Shown: positions 49,890 to 62,690 of the stretch, piece after piece
How positions within the stretch are numbered: the first letter of the stretch is position 1
Layout of the letters: each line of letters opens with the position of its first letter
DNA from: Cristatella mucedo
Taxonomy: Eukaryota > Bryozoa > Phylactolaemata > Cristatellidae
Assembly: GCA_009760855.2 (NCBI GenBank)
Contig: WPIO01000018.1
Coordinates: 2,359,001-2,423,000, forward strand
Direction: 5' to 3'
DNA length: 64,000 nucleotides
Program-made: the position numbers and the translations under genes
The notes under the pieces: generated by a model
The model's input: the letters and a program-made list of their open reading frames with translations, nothing else
What the model was told of the DNA's origin: nothing
Databases searched by the model: none

Positions 49890-52800
49890 TGCAGACTGGT
49901 TTCTGCCGTGGACAATCGTTCTGGGCTGATTTTTCGCTGGTTGCGCAGCAATTCAACCCAGGCATCTATCGAGGCATCCGTTGAAGTACCCAGGCATCCG
50001 TCGACATATCATCTGCCGAAGCTGCCAGTAGCTTTCGACAGCTTGTGGACCACACAGTGTCTCAGCTGTAACAAATGACGCCCTGAGCAACCAATGAAAC
50101 GGTTGAGTAGGGAAGTTCACGAGAAATGAAAAGAATCTGAAACAGGTGTTGTCGTGCAGCATTTCATTCACAGGCAATAAATTCATTTACAGCTTAAATC
50201 GTGTTTCGGTAACTATTATGAAATAAAGACATCATTAAAGTGTAGATTACCCCCAAACTTTCGACTAGAGCTCTGGACTTACCTAGAGCAGTTAGACACC
50301 TCTTCGTTTGGTGCACCTCCAAAAATTTACCAACGAGTTCTAGAATTTACCAAAGAGTCCCTTGTGCGTCCTTGCCTTGTGAACTGTGACGGTAAGCTTA
50401 TTGACCAGCCTCGTTGCTTTTTTATAGTGGCAGTGTGGAGCCTTCACGGCAATCTCCACTGCTTGCATTGGTCAATAAAGAATTGACCAGGACTCGAACT
50501 CACAACATGCATTGTTAAGAGCAAGCACATTGCGAAGACTCGTCACTTACGAAGAGAAGGAACGGTTCTCGTCTCGGACAAGAACGGGCTATTGGGTCTT
50601 CTTCATCATCAGCACAATGGTCACTGAGATCTTTCATTCAAACGCCAGGATTTCATAAAACGACTAATCACTATCATGTTAAGGCATGATGTAAAAACAG
50701 GCAATGCAGCCGTTTTCAATGTGCTGTCAAACTTTGAAATCCGCGATTCTTCAATTGAATTATCAATTGTCAGAGACGTTGTTTTCTTGCCATATTTTCA
50801 TTATATACGCCATTTTATTTAAACACCCTCACAATAGACAATATGTTTGCTGCGTGCATTCGTTCTTGAGTTCTTTGAAGGTGTTATATCAAAATTATTA
50901 TTGTTATTATGCTTCTGGGTTGAAAACTACTCTTCGTAATCTAGCTGTCACTGACACTCCTCCGCTCGCTACAGTGGCTATATTCAAAACGGCAGCTTGC
51001 TATATTAGTATCACTAGAGAAGTTTTTATTTTTAGCGTTTCTGAACAAACCGGTAAGGAATCAACAATGTGACCGTCCGAAATTAAGCAGAGATAAAGCT
51101 GAAGCAGTTTATTTGGGATTCAGAAGCACTTAAGCTCGACTTTAATTATGCTTTGCTGGGTTACACAGTTGTGTCCACTCCATGGCTTCTAGTGAGAACC
51201 AGTGATTGTCTAAAAATGTCAGCAGAACGTATTCAGTGATTAGATATAGACATGGAATCGCGTGGCTACTCTTTTTTCTTGCTGCCATGCTCACAGTGCT
51301 TCAGGAACACGTGCTTGCTTTGTGTGATGCACTCCTAGAAGTTACTAGCTGCTTTTAAAAGGCTCACACCTACTCTACTTGTTATCGTATGTTTTCTGGT
51401 GCTAGCACCATCACGAGTGCAAGGTCGTGAAAGCCGCGACACAATTTGTACCATTAGGTGTCAGAAATAGGCTTCACTTTCGACTTCAAATGTTTAACGT
51501 GTCCATCCAAACTGTCAGGGCTGTCCAGAGGGTTTCTAAAAAAAATTCTGACAGCTCTGAACTTGAGTGAGATAAAGATGGCAGCATTACTGAATTGACT
51601 AATGCTTGTCTAGAGAAGCCGATGGTGATCATCTGAAAATTTTTTAGCACAGTCGCATACCATTCTTAAGGCTTCATGTGTTGAGGTCAGTAATTATAAT
51701 ATTCGACTCGTCAAGTCAGAGTTGATGATTGAAGATATTTTTTAGGAAATATTATGAAATGATAGGACTTTGTCAGTGGCCTTGTTCTCTATCAAATGAT
51801 CATTTTTTCATATTCCTAAGTGGCCAATGCGTAGCCACAGCCTGTGGTAACTTTCTTCAAGAATGCAGCTATGAGAACGAGTGAGGTTACTTACTTCAGA
51901 TTTGATGCCGACGAATCTGCCTTTTTTCTCTGTGAGTCTCCTTTTGTATTTGCGTCAGCACTACAAGTAATGTGATTGTTGGTTTCTCTTATCTCGTGCT
52001 AGAAATTTTTAACCAGTGATGATGATTTAAAATTCAGAGAACATGTATGTCAGTTACCTCTGTATTAGAATGGTATATGACTGCTTACTTATCTGTTCAG
52101 TTAATATTTTAATCTTTTAATACTACCCCAGATGGGTGTACCCTTTTTGTATTCCAAAATACTTTAATCACTGTGGAAGAGCGGCTGCTGTCTCCCTCAA
52201 TTGTTTTGATTTGAAAATTGTCTAGACTCAGACTGATTTCATGTAATCTTTCGAATTCTGTCAAACTAGTTTTTAGTTTCTGATGCTGGTGCTAATGCAT
52301 TTACCTCCAGGTATCAATCGAAGATTCATCTCTAAATTATTTACTTTTTCCATGCTTCTTTTTCTCAGCTTCTATCTCTAGGAATCGATAATCTGTCATT
52401 CTAGTTAATCTAAGCCTAAATTTGCACGAGCAAACTGATCCACTGCATATAAGCTTGGTTTCACTCTATGAGTTTCTATTCGCCCATGCTCAAGCTCAAG
52501 CCCATACACATGTGCAAAGCCAAACCCACGATGAAAGTTGCACCTGCGATTTAACGATAGTAACCCCTATCCCAACCTCTTTCTGCACATTTGATTACAT
52601 GTGAATTTAATTCTTCCTTGAATGTTTTGCTCTCTCCGAACCAAAATTGCACTGAAGTAGGAAACCTAGTTTTGCTTTATATGTTTGCAGCCAGTGGCAA
52701 ATAATGTTTGCCCCTCAAAATAATGCCTGACCCTTCTACCGATTCAGCCTCTTTTACACAACATTGCAGCACCATACTCATGCCAATGTCCTGTTCATGT

Positions 52801-53030
52801 CTCTAGCTGGTGGAATTTCCGTATCCATTCAGTCGGCCTTGATTTGCGGCTGACTTCAAGAAAGGAAGCAGCTGCAAAACTCAGGATTCAAAAGTTAGCC
52901 CAATTTTAGACTTATGGTCCACCACACAGCATTTAAGAATCATCGCATGATGTATATACCAATTTTAGCTAAGGCAAATTCTCCATTTTAAAATAAATAC
53001 TCATGTAACAGATAAATGAGAAAACCATGT
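49890..53030. other. Spacer with a SINE-like relic, no gene recognised
   Basis: Near 50,490-50,545 CCAGGACTCGAACTCACAAC looks like a reverse-complemented tRNA B box, so a minus-strand SINE relic is likely. The rest (50,560-53,030) has short open frames without domains and no obvious repeat. Confidence 0.4.
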
Positions 53031-53034
53031 TAAT

Positions 53035-53475
53035 GTCTGCAATAAAACCTCGTTACCACCCGCTTTTCAGAATCCAACTGCTTACCTATACCTCGTTCAA
53101 ACCTCAAATCCTTTGGAGAACGTGCCTTTAGTTACTATGCTCCCAAAGCCTGGAACTCACTCCCGACTTGTTGCCACATCCCCTGACTTGACCACGTTTA
53201 AATAAAATGAAAACGCACATATTTAGCGTAGCATTCAGTGGGTCCCTGTGATTCGACCTTTATTTTTTTATGCGTGCTGACAGTGTGCATGCTGCCAAAA
53301 TCCACGCTTGCCTACTGACCCTGTGCATGTCACCCCTAATCATGCTATTGTTGCTGTTTATTGAGCATGCTACCACAAACCATTCGATTCATATTTCCTT
53401 TGCAGCAAATGTTAAGCACCTCGAAAGAGATTGAGTTCTCTTAGGGCGCTTTATCAGGTGTTTTATTCTATCATC
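53035..53475 (+). mobile_element. CR1/L2-like LINE 3' end
   Basis: The end of the post-RT coding region (TATGCTCCCAAAGCCTGGAA), then the 3' UTR (CTGACCCTGTGCATGTCACC) and terminal GAGTTCTCTTAGGGCGCTTT. Extensive 5' truncation. Confidence 0.75.
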
Positions 53476-53877
53476 TTTGTTTCTTTAAGTACAAGCAAAT
53501 AATTGAACAGCCCATTGATATCACTGTTGACTTAGCACAGAATTTTCTTTAATTTTTCATCAGTTATACTGAACCGGCGCATTATTCTAAGCTCCTCCTT
53601 GTTATCTGAGCCGGTAAGAAACATCCGAAACACCCTGCCTCCTTCCATATTTGCCTACTTCGCTCCTCATTCCAATCCTTTGATTAATAAAATAAAATCC
53701 AAAAAAGGTTTCTTGGCTAAAACACGAACTGATCGGAAAAATTTTCACATTCTTTACATAAATTAAACCATTCAAAATGATTTAATCATGAATAAACAAA
53801 ACCTATTGGAAAGTTGAAAATATCAGTCATGCAGGTTCAGAATCATAACGGAAAGGGAACCGAAAAGTCGGTAGGCG

Positions 53878-54861
53878 ATGACTTTTAAAGAACAACTCAA
53901 TATTTTGGATGCGTTAAAGACGAGCAAGGTGAACGTTGCTGCGGTTAAGTCCAATCGTGATCCTTCGATGACTTCCAAAATCAAAAAGAACAAAGACACT
54001 GTTCGAGAGTAAGTGCTGGAAAACGGGAATATAAATAAAAAACAACAGCACGAATGGAATTATGAGGGAGTCGAAAAAGAGTAATTCGCACGATTTCAAC
54101 CAATATGTGTTCAGAATGTTTGATTAATGGACCAATAATGATGGAAAAAAGCTCTTAAATTGGCGAATATGCTAGCATGGGATGAACCGTCAGACGCTTG
54201 GCGATTGATTCAAGAAGAAACAAAACATTGAATTCAGGCTCATTCACAACGAAGGAGCTGCGGCGGACGAAGAGGGGGGAGAACAACGGTGGAAGAATTA
54301 TTGACAGGCTTGATCGATGAACCCGAGCCGAACGATTTTTTCAATTTGGATTAATAAGGATTACAAGCCTGCGGCTTAATACCGAACGATTTCAACCCAT
54401 GCTGAAACATTGAAAACGAGATTGCGTGCTTTGGCAAGTTAAACGGCAGAGAAATCTAGGATGAGGTGAAACGAAAATGCATAAATAAGTCAGACGGCAT
54501 TGAAGACGAAGAGTGTGGTGACATTGCAATCGACTAGAAGATTTCTCACTCGGACGCCCTGAAATCGCTAGCCACAGTCGGTCATTATTTGGAAGAAAAT
54601 TTCACTGAATATGATGCATTTATCTTATTTATTAAAGGTGAGGCTGAGAAAAACGCTTTAAAAAAGCGTAGACAGGGAAAAATTATATAAAAATGTCTTA
54701 CTCCTTTGGGTTAATTTTATGATAAACTTCGGTTATGAAAACATTTATGCTAACATAATGCTTGAATATCAGCTGTAAGCAACCTCGCCTATAAGCCACC
54801 TCGGTTATAAGCAACTTCATACACTAGAATTTTTCGGGTTGCTTATAACTGAGGTTGACTG
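53878..54861 (+). mobile_element. Pogo/Tigger-like DNA transposon remnant, core deleted
   Basis: From 53878: MTFKEQLNILDALKTSKVN is a CENP-B/pogo-type HTH start. NEGAAADEEGG-like and TVEELLTGLIDEPEPND lead to the start of the DDE domain, where the sequence jumps to a C-terminal segment (SDALKSLATVGHYLEENF). The catalytic core is therefore missing. Several stops are present. The 3' end at 54861 (GGTTGCTTATAACTGAGGTT then GACTG, followed by TA) reads inward as CAGTCAACCTCAGTTATAAG, like Tigger termini. No matching 5' end was seen. Confidence 0.7.
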
Positions 54862-54939
54862 TAGTTTGAGCATTCTGCCCAAGCTAGAAAATGAGAGCTA
54901 GACCTGGCAACTACGGTTCGTAAAACAGGTTAGTTGGGT

Positions 54940-55715
54940 GAACACACATGAGCTCATGCATGCACGCACTCAAGCTAGCAAACACTCGCACGACGAGTAA
55001 ACGCATGCACGCATGCGCACACAGACACGATCGTGCAATGAAAACAACGTACATTTTTTGTAATTCCCTTTTGGCTGGGCTACCAAAGAAAGCTATTATG
55101 CCACTACAGCGGACTATGAATATAGCTGCAAGGCTGGTCTTCAAGTCGCAGCGGTTTGAGCACGTGTCTCCTTTGCTGAAAGAGCTAGGATGGTTGCGGG
55201 TTGAGCAAAGGATACAGAGCAAAGTTCTTACGCTGACCCACAAGGCCTGCCACGGCTTGGCTCCTTCATACCTAGCTGAACTGCTGCATCAGTTTCAGCC
55301 TGTTCGCGCCCTCAGGTCTTGTGTGGACAATAAATTAACTGTCCTATTCCTCCGCTTAAAGACAGTTGGCGACAGAAGCTTTAGCTCTGCAGGTCCTAGA
55401 CTGTGGAACTCGCTTCCACAATTCTTACACAATGACATCTACTCTCCAACTGCCGACTATGGCACATCTTTTTCAGCGGTCCTGAACTGCTACTTCTATG
55501 CTACTCACTGCCTTAACTGCTCTCCTAACTCTGCTATGCTTCCCACTTTCTCTTTGTTGCGTGAGACGAAGTCTGTTGGCTACCAAATGCGTACCGAAAG
55601 CCGCTTAGGCTGTGAGTGCGCTATACAAAACTCTCCTGCGTAACACCCACGTGGTCTTTATGACTTTGTGGAGTTACTAACGGAGATACATTACATTACA
55701 TTTTGCAAAACATAT
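54940..55715 (+). mobile_element. LINE family 2, 3' part
   Basis: An open stretch of 231 residues: NSLLAGLPKKAIMPLQRT, NIAARLVFKSQRFEHVSP, KACHGLAPSYLAELLHQF and AGPRLWNSLPQFLHN. This is the region after the RT domain of CR1/L2-type LINEs. The 3' UTR ends in GGAGATACATTACATTACAT, a short tandem tail. The best-preserved family-2 copy in the window. Confidence 0.75.
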
Positions 55716-56400
55716 GAGCCAGATAGATGGCAGGAGTAATTGTGAGATTTTAATAGAAACTCCGTGGGTTTCTTGACTTTACCACTATCCAGTGGCTACC
55801 AGTTAAAGATACTTTCGATCCAGCTGTCTTTACTTAGGTGCCTGAACGCGAAGCATAGCTATTTACAGTACAGGATGCTTGAGACTGCTGCCGAGCTAAG
55901 ACGTAAGCTATTGTTCAGGGCTGTCTTTTCCAGCTCTCATCGTCAGTTTGTTGACTAGATATTGTCGGTAGCTATTCATTTCGGTGCTATCATTCTAACA
56001 TGAACAGGCATTAATAGGGGATTGAGCATGTAAATTAAAATAATTACTCAAAAAAACAGCCAGCCTTTGTTGACTGGTAAATGTATTATGCCGCTTATTC
56101 AGGAGGGCACTGACCTTAGTGGCCGATTCACCATTAACTTTGCCAGAGTAAGTTGATAATGTCAGTACTCGAGTTCTTATTGAAGCCGTTGCTTTAGTCT
56201 TCTAATACTTCCACGAAACTTGTTTGTGGTTGGACTTAGTTTTTAAAAGAAAGAGTATTGCATGTAGGCTGGGCCCAAATTGGCTGCCAACTGTTCTAAA
56301 TACCACAGAGATTCGTATTTTGGTTATGGTCCAGGTAATTAGCAGACCCTAAGAAAGGTCTCTATTAGCCAAGTTTGCACAAGTATTTGCGAAATACGTT
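55716..56400. other. No recognisable feature
   Basis: Short open frames only. GLRVEQ- or LLRCLNAKHSYLQYRMLE-like translation at about 55,830-55,880 has no family match I can name. Confidence 0.3.
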
Positions 56401-56403
56401 GCC

Positions 56404-56555
56404 GAGCTGGGTTGGTCCAGCGGTTAAGGTGCTCGCCCCGACCAAGGTCTGGCTGAGGTCGTGGGCTTGAGCCCTGAGGCATATGTGAAGCGCCTGGATA
56501 GAGATTTAGTTCTCTTGGGGCGCTATACAAATGAATTATTATATTATTATTATAC
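56404..56555 (+). mobile_element. tRNA-derived SINE, family B, with LINE-like tail
   Basis: The head GCTGGGTTGGTCCAGCGGTT then AAGG resembles a tRNA A-box region. GAGGTCGTGGGCTTGAGCCC resembles a B box. The 3' tail GAGATTTAGTTCTCTTGGGG then CGCTATACAAATG followed by (ATT)n is nearly the LINE-1 3' end (53,435-53,460). Confidence 0.8.
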
Positions 56556-56865
56556 GTTCCTGGTGATTTGAGTACTGAAAGACTTCGGCGGTAGTCAACT
56601 CTCGCATGAAAATAACTAACTGCTCACAGGCTAGCAGTGTACCGTACGTGTTCCTCAAATAAATGCTCCTCCATTATACCTAGTTATTGGGTGCTTGCCC
56701 GGTGAATAATGTACCAGTTCTAGAGATGCTCCATAAAATCCCATCGCTAGATCATACGTCATCAACGACATACGCATCTTTGACCCTTGAGCAAAGTATT
56801 AGGGTCTCCCTGAAGGTGACTCCTTGGTACCAATTGGCTTAGCCTTGTTTAATGTCAATAGTAGT

Positions 56866-58065
56866 AATAATATTAATAATAATACATTTCTTAAAGCCAT
56901 CAGATAACACAATATCTTCCTATGCGCATTATAATTACTTCAAAGAAACCAGAAAACGAATGGTTAGTGGTAGTATGCCCAATAAAAAGCAAGAATAACA
57001 TGGTTAAGGGTGACATGCACCGGTTCAGTATGCAATTATAGTTAGTGGCAGCTCGCGCTGTGTCAGCATACATAAGTGCATAAAGAAAGAACCACGTGGA
57101 GTAACTAAGTACTGCGATAAAACGGTGCTATTTTTGTTTCTTTTTAAATGTGGTCAAGTCAGGGAATGTCTCGATGCAAGTCGGGAGTGAGTACGCGGCT
57201 TTGAGAGCGTACGAACTGAAGGCATGGTCTCCAAATTATTCGAGGTTTGTACGAGGTATATGTTAGCAGTTCGATTCTAAAAATCGGATGGACGATGCTT
57301 AACCTGGTATGGGAATAAATCTGATAGTTAGGCTGGAGCCAAAGAATGAAGGGACCTGACAGTGAGTGACAAAACCTTGAAGACAATGGCTGACTTGACC
57401 GGGAGCCGGTGTAGGTCGGCGATAAGTGATGAGAAGTGGCAACTGCTATGCTCACGACAGACAAGTGTAGCTGCCGAGTTTTGCATTAGCCAGCCGTCAG
57501 CGTCTGATTACACCGGCCGGTAGGCCAGAAACTAGTCAGTTACAGAAGTCAAGATGGGCGTCACAAATGCATAAGCCAATATAGATGCAGTATCCCTATT
57601 TAAACAAGCCCGAGTTTTGGCAATGTTATATATCTGAAAGTTTACAGACTTGATTGTGGAGCGGATGTGGTCGTCTAATGAAAGGTAAATTTGGAAAATG
57701 ACACCTAGATTTTGTGCAGATTCAACAGGAGAAAATCTGGCAGAGCCAATTTGGAGGGTTAGTCTTTCCAATTTCTGAATCACTCACGGTTCGCCCATAA
57801 CTAGTAAGTTGATTTTTATCATCATTAAATTTAAGAAAATTTGCTGCCATCCATGTGCGGATTTCATCAATACATGCAGCATGGGAGTGAGAGTATTCGA
57901 TGTGCTGAAGGACTTGGTGGGATCAGGGTTCACGAGGATCTGGGATAAATGAAAACTTGATCCTAAAAATCCAACAGCATGCACGTTTAACAGCACTAGT
58001 GATTGCCTATATCCTCTAACGTCCTCTTTTCCGCATGCACACATTGCTGCAGCTTCTTGAACATT
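56866..58065 (-). mobile_element. CR1/L2-like LINE 3' half, minus strand
   Basis: On the minus strand: post-RT coding (GSARFSPVESAQNLGVIFQ, LDDHIRSTIKSVNFQ, YNIAKTRACLNRDTAS), then 3' UTR and a tail with (ATT)n at 56,866-56,885 on plus. Frames are broken near 57,530 and 57,784. Confidence 0.8.
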
Positions 58066-58439
58066 TAATTCGAATTTACTTACTCAGAACAGATTCACAT
58101 TAAATCCTTTAATTTGTGATAACAAGAACGATATACTTCGGAAGTAATTTATTATTTCTAATTTAAATACAGAATAGAGGATTCGCTTATTTACCAGTTT
58201 CTGTTGAAATACATGACCCTATCGCGTACTACCCTAGACCAAATCTGTTCGAAACAGCTTAGCTGAAATAACAGCTTCTATTACTGGGGCCCAGAGAGCT
58301 ATCAGTTAATACCCACTCTAGTTGTCTAGAATTCCTTTCTCGTGAAGCACCTCCGACCGTTGATAGCATTGAGTCACAACCTCTCAGATAAATTCAGAAA
58401 CGATTCAACGATACTGACAGGAATGTGTTTAAAATATTT

Positions 58440-60455
58440 TAGTCTATTCTACAGAATTCTAATCGTAGTGAAGTATAACAAATGCTGATGTCGACAATAA
58501 ACCGTCTCCTCAATCGTTCCCGGATTAGCTCCTTACCTGATGATCATAGCGATGATCTAGCCGATCGCTTCTCTCGATTCTTCGTGCAGAACATAGACAG
58601 GATCAGGAAATCCGTCCCAGGGAAGACAACCTCCCCACTAAAATGCTGTTCATTGGTTCCTGGCTGCACCTCAATGTCTGCATTTAAGCAGGTCACTAGT
58701 GATCTAGTCCTAAAGTTCGTATCCCAATCAAAAAAGACAAGTCCTCTTGACCCTATTCCCATTGTCCTACTCATACGTTGCATTGATCTGCTGCTGCCAT
58801 GCATGACAAACTTCATTAATATGTCATTAGCATCAGGTCCTGTCCCAGCACCTTTCAAAAAAGCTGTAGTCAGGCCACTTCTCAAGAAAGCTACACTAGA
58901 CCAAGAGAACTTAAGCAACTACAGCCCAGTCTCCCTTCTACCATTCCTATCAAAGGCACTGGAACGGGTCGTGGCAGAATAGTTAAAGTCATATATCGAA
59001 ACCTCACACCTTGCTAGTGGGTTTCAGTCTGGCTTTAGAACTGATCACTCCACAGAGTCAGCATTGCTTCGGGTATACAACGACCTACTTAGGAATGCAG
59101 ACATGGGTAGAGTATCTCTGCTTGTTTTGCTCGATCTTTCAGCGCTTTTGATACCATCGATCACAAAGTTTTTCTAGAGCGCCTTTCATCTCGCCTGGGC
59201 ATCACTGGCACTTCTCTGCAGCGGTTCAGGTCGTATCTCAGTGGGAGACTCCAGAGTACTGACGTGAATAGACAAAGATCATCTGAAGTACCTCTTAAAT
59301 ATGGAGTACCTCAGGGCCCCGTGCTAGGTCCGGTTCTTTTCATGGTTTATACTCTGCCTCTTGCTGATGTGATTGCCAAGCACAATCTAGGCTTTCACTT
59401 CTGTGCGGATGATACTCTGTTGTACCTTTTCATTGTACGCTCCCAGCCTTCGAGCACCTCAAATTCTTCCAACTCACTTACTGCATGCATTGATGACAAC
59501 TGCTCATGGATGGCAGCGAATTTTCTAAAACTAAACGATGATTAAACTAACTTACTAGTTAAGGGCAAACCCAGTGAGATTCAGAGATTGGAATAGCTGT
59601 ATCTCAAAATTGGCTCTGCCAGCATATCTCCAGTTGCATCAGCTCAAAATCTAGGTGTCATATTCCAAAGCGACCTCTCGTTAGACGACCATATCAGCTC
59701 CACAGTCAAATCTTCCGATTTTTAGCTTCATAGCATTGCTTAATTTCGGGTTGTTTAGATAAGGTTGCCACGTCCAAGTTCGTCCATGCATTCGTGACAT
59801 CCCGTCTCGACTTCTGCAACTCACAGCTTACTGGCCTACCAGCATGTGCGATCAGGCGATTGCAGCTTGTGCAAAACTCTGCAGCTAGGCTTGTCTGTCG
59901 TGAGCGTTTCAGTTGCCACATTAGTCCACTTCTCGCCGACCTGCTATAGCTACTAGTCAAGCAATTGATTGACTTCAAGGTTTTGTCGCTCACTTTTAGG
60001 TCACTTCTATCTATGGCTCCAGCATATCTCTCAGATATACTACCCCATCAGGACAAGCATTGTACATCCTGCTTTTCGGAATCCTACAGTCTACAAATAC
60101 CTTGTACAAATCTCAAATCCTTTGGAGACCGTGCATTTAGTTGGTATGCTCCCAAAGCCTGGAACGCCCTCCCGACCTGCGTCAGAACATCCCCTGACCT
60201 GAGTACATTTAAAAGGAACTTAAAACACCTGTTTAGGACAGCATTTAGTGAGTCCCTGTGATTCGTCCTTGATGTGCTTATGCGTGCTTACACTGTGCAT
60301 GCTGCCACTAACCACATTGGCATGCTGACCCTGTGCATGTCACCCCTAACCATGTTATTCATTTTGTTTTTTTTCAAGCATGATTTTACTTACCATCCAA
60401 TGGCATTTCACTTTGCAGTTAATGTAAATCACCTAGAAAGAGATTGTAACGCAGA
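58440..60455 (+). mobile_element. CR1/L2-like LINE, copy with EN/RT linker, RT and 3' end
   Basis: An open stretch at 58,482-58,982 (SSLPDDHSDDLADRFSRFF, PVSLLPFLSKALERVVAE) precedes the RT fingers. At 59,264-59,545 YGVPQGPVLGPVLFMVYT and FHFCADDTLLYLF hold the active site (CADD in place of YADD). Post-RT coding (APKAWNALPTCV) and the 3' UTR follow. It is broken by a stop at about 58,981, a shift near 59,140 and others. The longest LINE in the window. Confidence 0.85.
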
Positions 60456-60690
60456 AATCTCGGCGGGGTAGGCTTGACCGGCCGCTTACCTAGTGGCGTA
60501 GCCTTGCGTCTAATGCCGTTCGGTGGGCGCTTATGCGCAATAAGCTGGCCGCCACGAGACGAGCGTTTCTGGCGCCGACCTGCTTACCGTTACTATAGGG
60601 GGTCGTGAGTCTGCGGCATGAATTGGAATGCGAGACACGCAAATTGGGTATTTTACAGAACTTTATTCGCAAGCGCACAAAGTCGTTGCG
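60456..60690. other. GC-rich stretch, nothing recognised
   Basis: Clearly more GC-rich than its surroundings (GGCGGGGTAGGCTTGACCGG; GCTGGCCGCCACGAGACGAG). No tRNA or coding signature could be supported. Confidence 0.3.
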
Positions 60691-60734
60691 CGTCTAGTTC
60701 AGCTTTATCTCCACACTCCTCGCACGTTCTCAAC

Positions 60735-61110
60735 AGCACCAGCACTCTTGCGGAGGGAATACTCCTCCACACTGAGCGCGACCCGGAGCCTAAACCCTAA
60801 CCGGAAAACTAGGACTTTGTATCTACCTGTGCGGAAGGAATACCCCAAACATGCCAACTTAAGCACTCTTGCAGGGGGAATACTTCTTCACACTGAAGCG
60901 CGAACCAGAGCCTAACCCTAAACGGAGAACTAGGACTCAGTTTCCACTAGAGCGGCAGGAATACTTCTCCACAAACGCCACCTCAAGCACTCTTGCGGAG
61001 GGAACACGTCTCCACACTTACGCTACTTACATCTATACTGGGGAACTACCCAAATAGACGGAGCTCAAACTGGGGCCTAAACCCTAACCGGAGAACTAGG
61101 CCTCCACACA
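60735..61110 (+). repeat. Tandem repeat, about 125-bp unit, with telomere-like motif
   Basis: AGCACTCTTGCGGAGGGAAT recurs near 60,740, 60,863 and 60,989. A second block, CCTAAACCCTAACCGGAGAA or variants, recurs near 60,788, 60,913 and 61,076. Three imperfect units; the last is stretched to about 160 bp. Confidence 0.8.
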
Positions 61111-61119
61111 TGTCAACTA

Positions 61120-61900
61120 CGCCTAGCTCGCACCGGCAAATCCCTATGCCGAGACCACGTGCTACCGTGCACACACAAAACACAAAAGATACACAGAATG
61201 CCAGCTCGGGCGCGATACGACCGTATTCGGTGGAGTCCACCGAATCCTCCTAGCACTGTCTTGTCCTGTTCCGTCTATCGTCGGGGGATAGCCCACCCTC
61301 CTCCCTCGCTTTCAGAGAAACGAGTCCGACGGCGTCGAAGCGCAGAGCCGGAGAGAAGAGACAAAAGACCCAGTGCGAGCGTCGCTCGACTCTTAAATAC
61401 TTAGCAGAGACAATGTTGCAAGAGCTTAGTGGTATTGGGCCCGACACCAGGGCCCATTATGGTAAGGACCGGCAGTACCGGCAATACTGGCACTAGGCCA
61501 CAGGAATGTCCCCTCTGTCCAGCTTGAATGGCGAATGGGTTCCAGACGATTCTTTTTGGACAGTGATGGCGAAGGTTGACAGGCCAGCCAACATCAATCA
61601 GCAGCTCCCGTGGGTATCGGACCAATTCTAAAGGCCGAATCGCCACCGCTGGTCAGAGAGCTTCCTGGCTTGCTCTTAAGCTCTTGCTCTCTAACCGCAC
61701 TGACGCTTCTCTCTGGCTAACTGTTCCAGGACAAAGGAGTTCTAGCCCGCCTCCGAACAGATTTTATTTGTGCTAAAATTCAGCCAAGGCCAGCAGGGCA
61801 CTCCAAGATTAAGTTCTCTGAGGGCGCTTTATCAAGTGCATTATTATCATTATTACTATAACCTCCAATCCTAGGTTTTCACTACTACGTACGGATATAA
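61120..61900. other. Spacer, ending in a LINE/SINE-like tail
   Basis: No gene recognised. The tail at 61,812-61,855 (TTAAGTTCTCTGAGGGCGCT then TTATCAAGTGCATTATTATC) is that of the LINE-1/SINE-B families, so the preceding bases may belong to a degraded copy. Confidence 0.4.
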
Positions 61901-61904
61901 CTTT

Positions 61905-62035
61905 TTTGTATAGCTCCCCAAGAGAAATTAATATCTATTCAGCGGCAGCACGTGTTCTACTGGGCTTGAACCCACGTCCTCGGCCGCACCTTGGTCGAGC
62001 GAAAAATATCACTACTGGACCAAGCCAGCACTATC
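61905..62035 (-). mobile_element. tRNA-derived SINE, family B, minus strand
   Basis: On the minus strand: GTGCTGGCTTGGTCCAGTAG (A-box region), GACGTGGGTTCAAGCCCAGT (B box) and the end ATATTAATTTCTCTTGGGGA then GCTATACAAAA. The same family as 56,404, with a better B box. Confidence 0.8.
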
Positions 62036-62690
62036 GTTCTGAATAAGACTTTTCCGATCAGGTAATCAATTATAGAATGTACACATGTTTAATATACTGT
62101 GTTTAATACTATTATAAAAATCCTCGGAAATCATTGTGGGCAACGTGGTACCACTATTATCTAGATTTTTGTTGGTTGTTTATTCAGACAACACGTTCTT
62201 TCACTACTCGAGCACTGGGTCGAGTGACTTCATCTGGAACACCAGCGTCGATATGCGTCTCCGACCTCGATGCCGTCGAACTGGGATGGGTCTACGTCAT
62301 CTGGCTAGTCCTCGTGGTCGACCAGCCCTTCGACGACGTCGTGGCCCTATCTGCCAGGGCTTGACAGCCACTTGGTGAAGGTCAGCCTACTGCTAGGGTG
62401 GCGCTCGAGCTGCTTGCCATTGACGGCGCTGGCCATCGCATTACCTATGTACTGGTCACGAAAGAGACTCCAGATTGTATCCATCCCCTGGTCCATGATC
62501 AGCAGCAATTTTTCTCGCCTTCCGCCACCAAGCACTGCTAGCATTTCATGCCGTTGCACAATTCTCATATGAAAATCGACGATCTTGGGAACATCGCATA
62601 CGGAAACAATACAACTGAGACAAGCTTAAAGCTTATCCGTTGCTTTTCGACCGTATCTCCTAAGAGACTACGTGCTTAGGGACATTGACA
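62036..62690. other. No recognisable gene
   Basis: Overlapping open frames at 62,134-62,572 on both strands have no family signature. GC-rich around 62,250-62,420. Confidence 0.3.
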
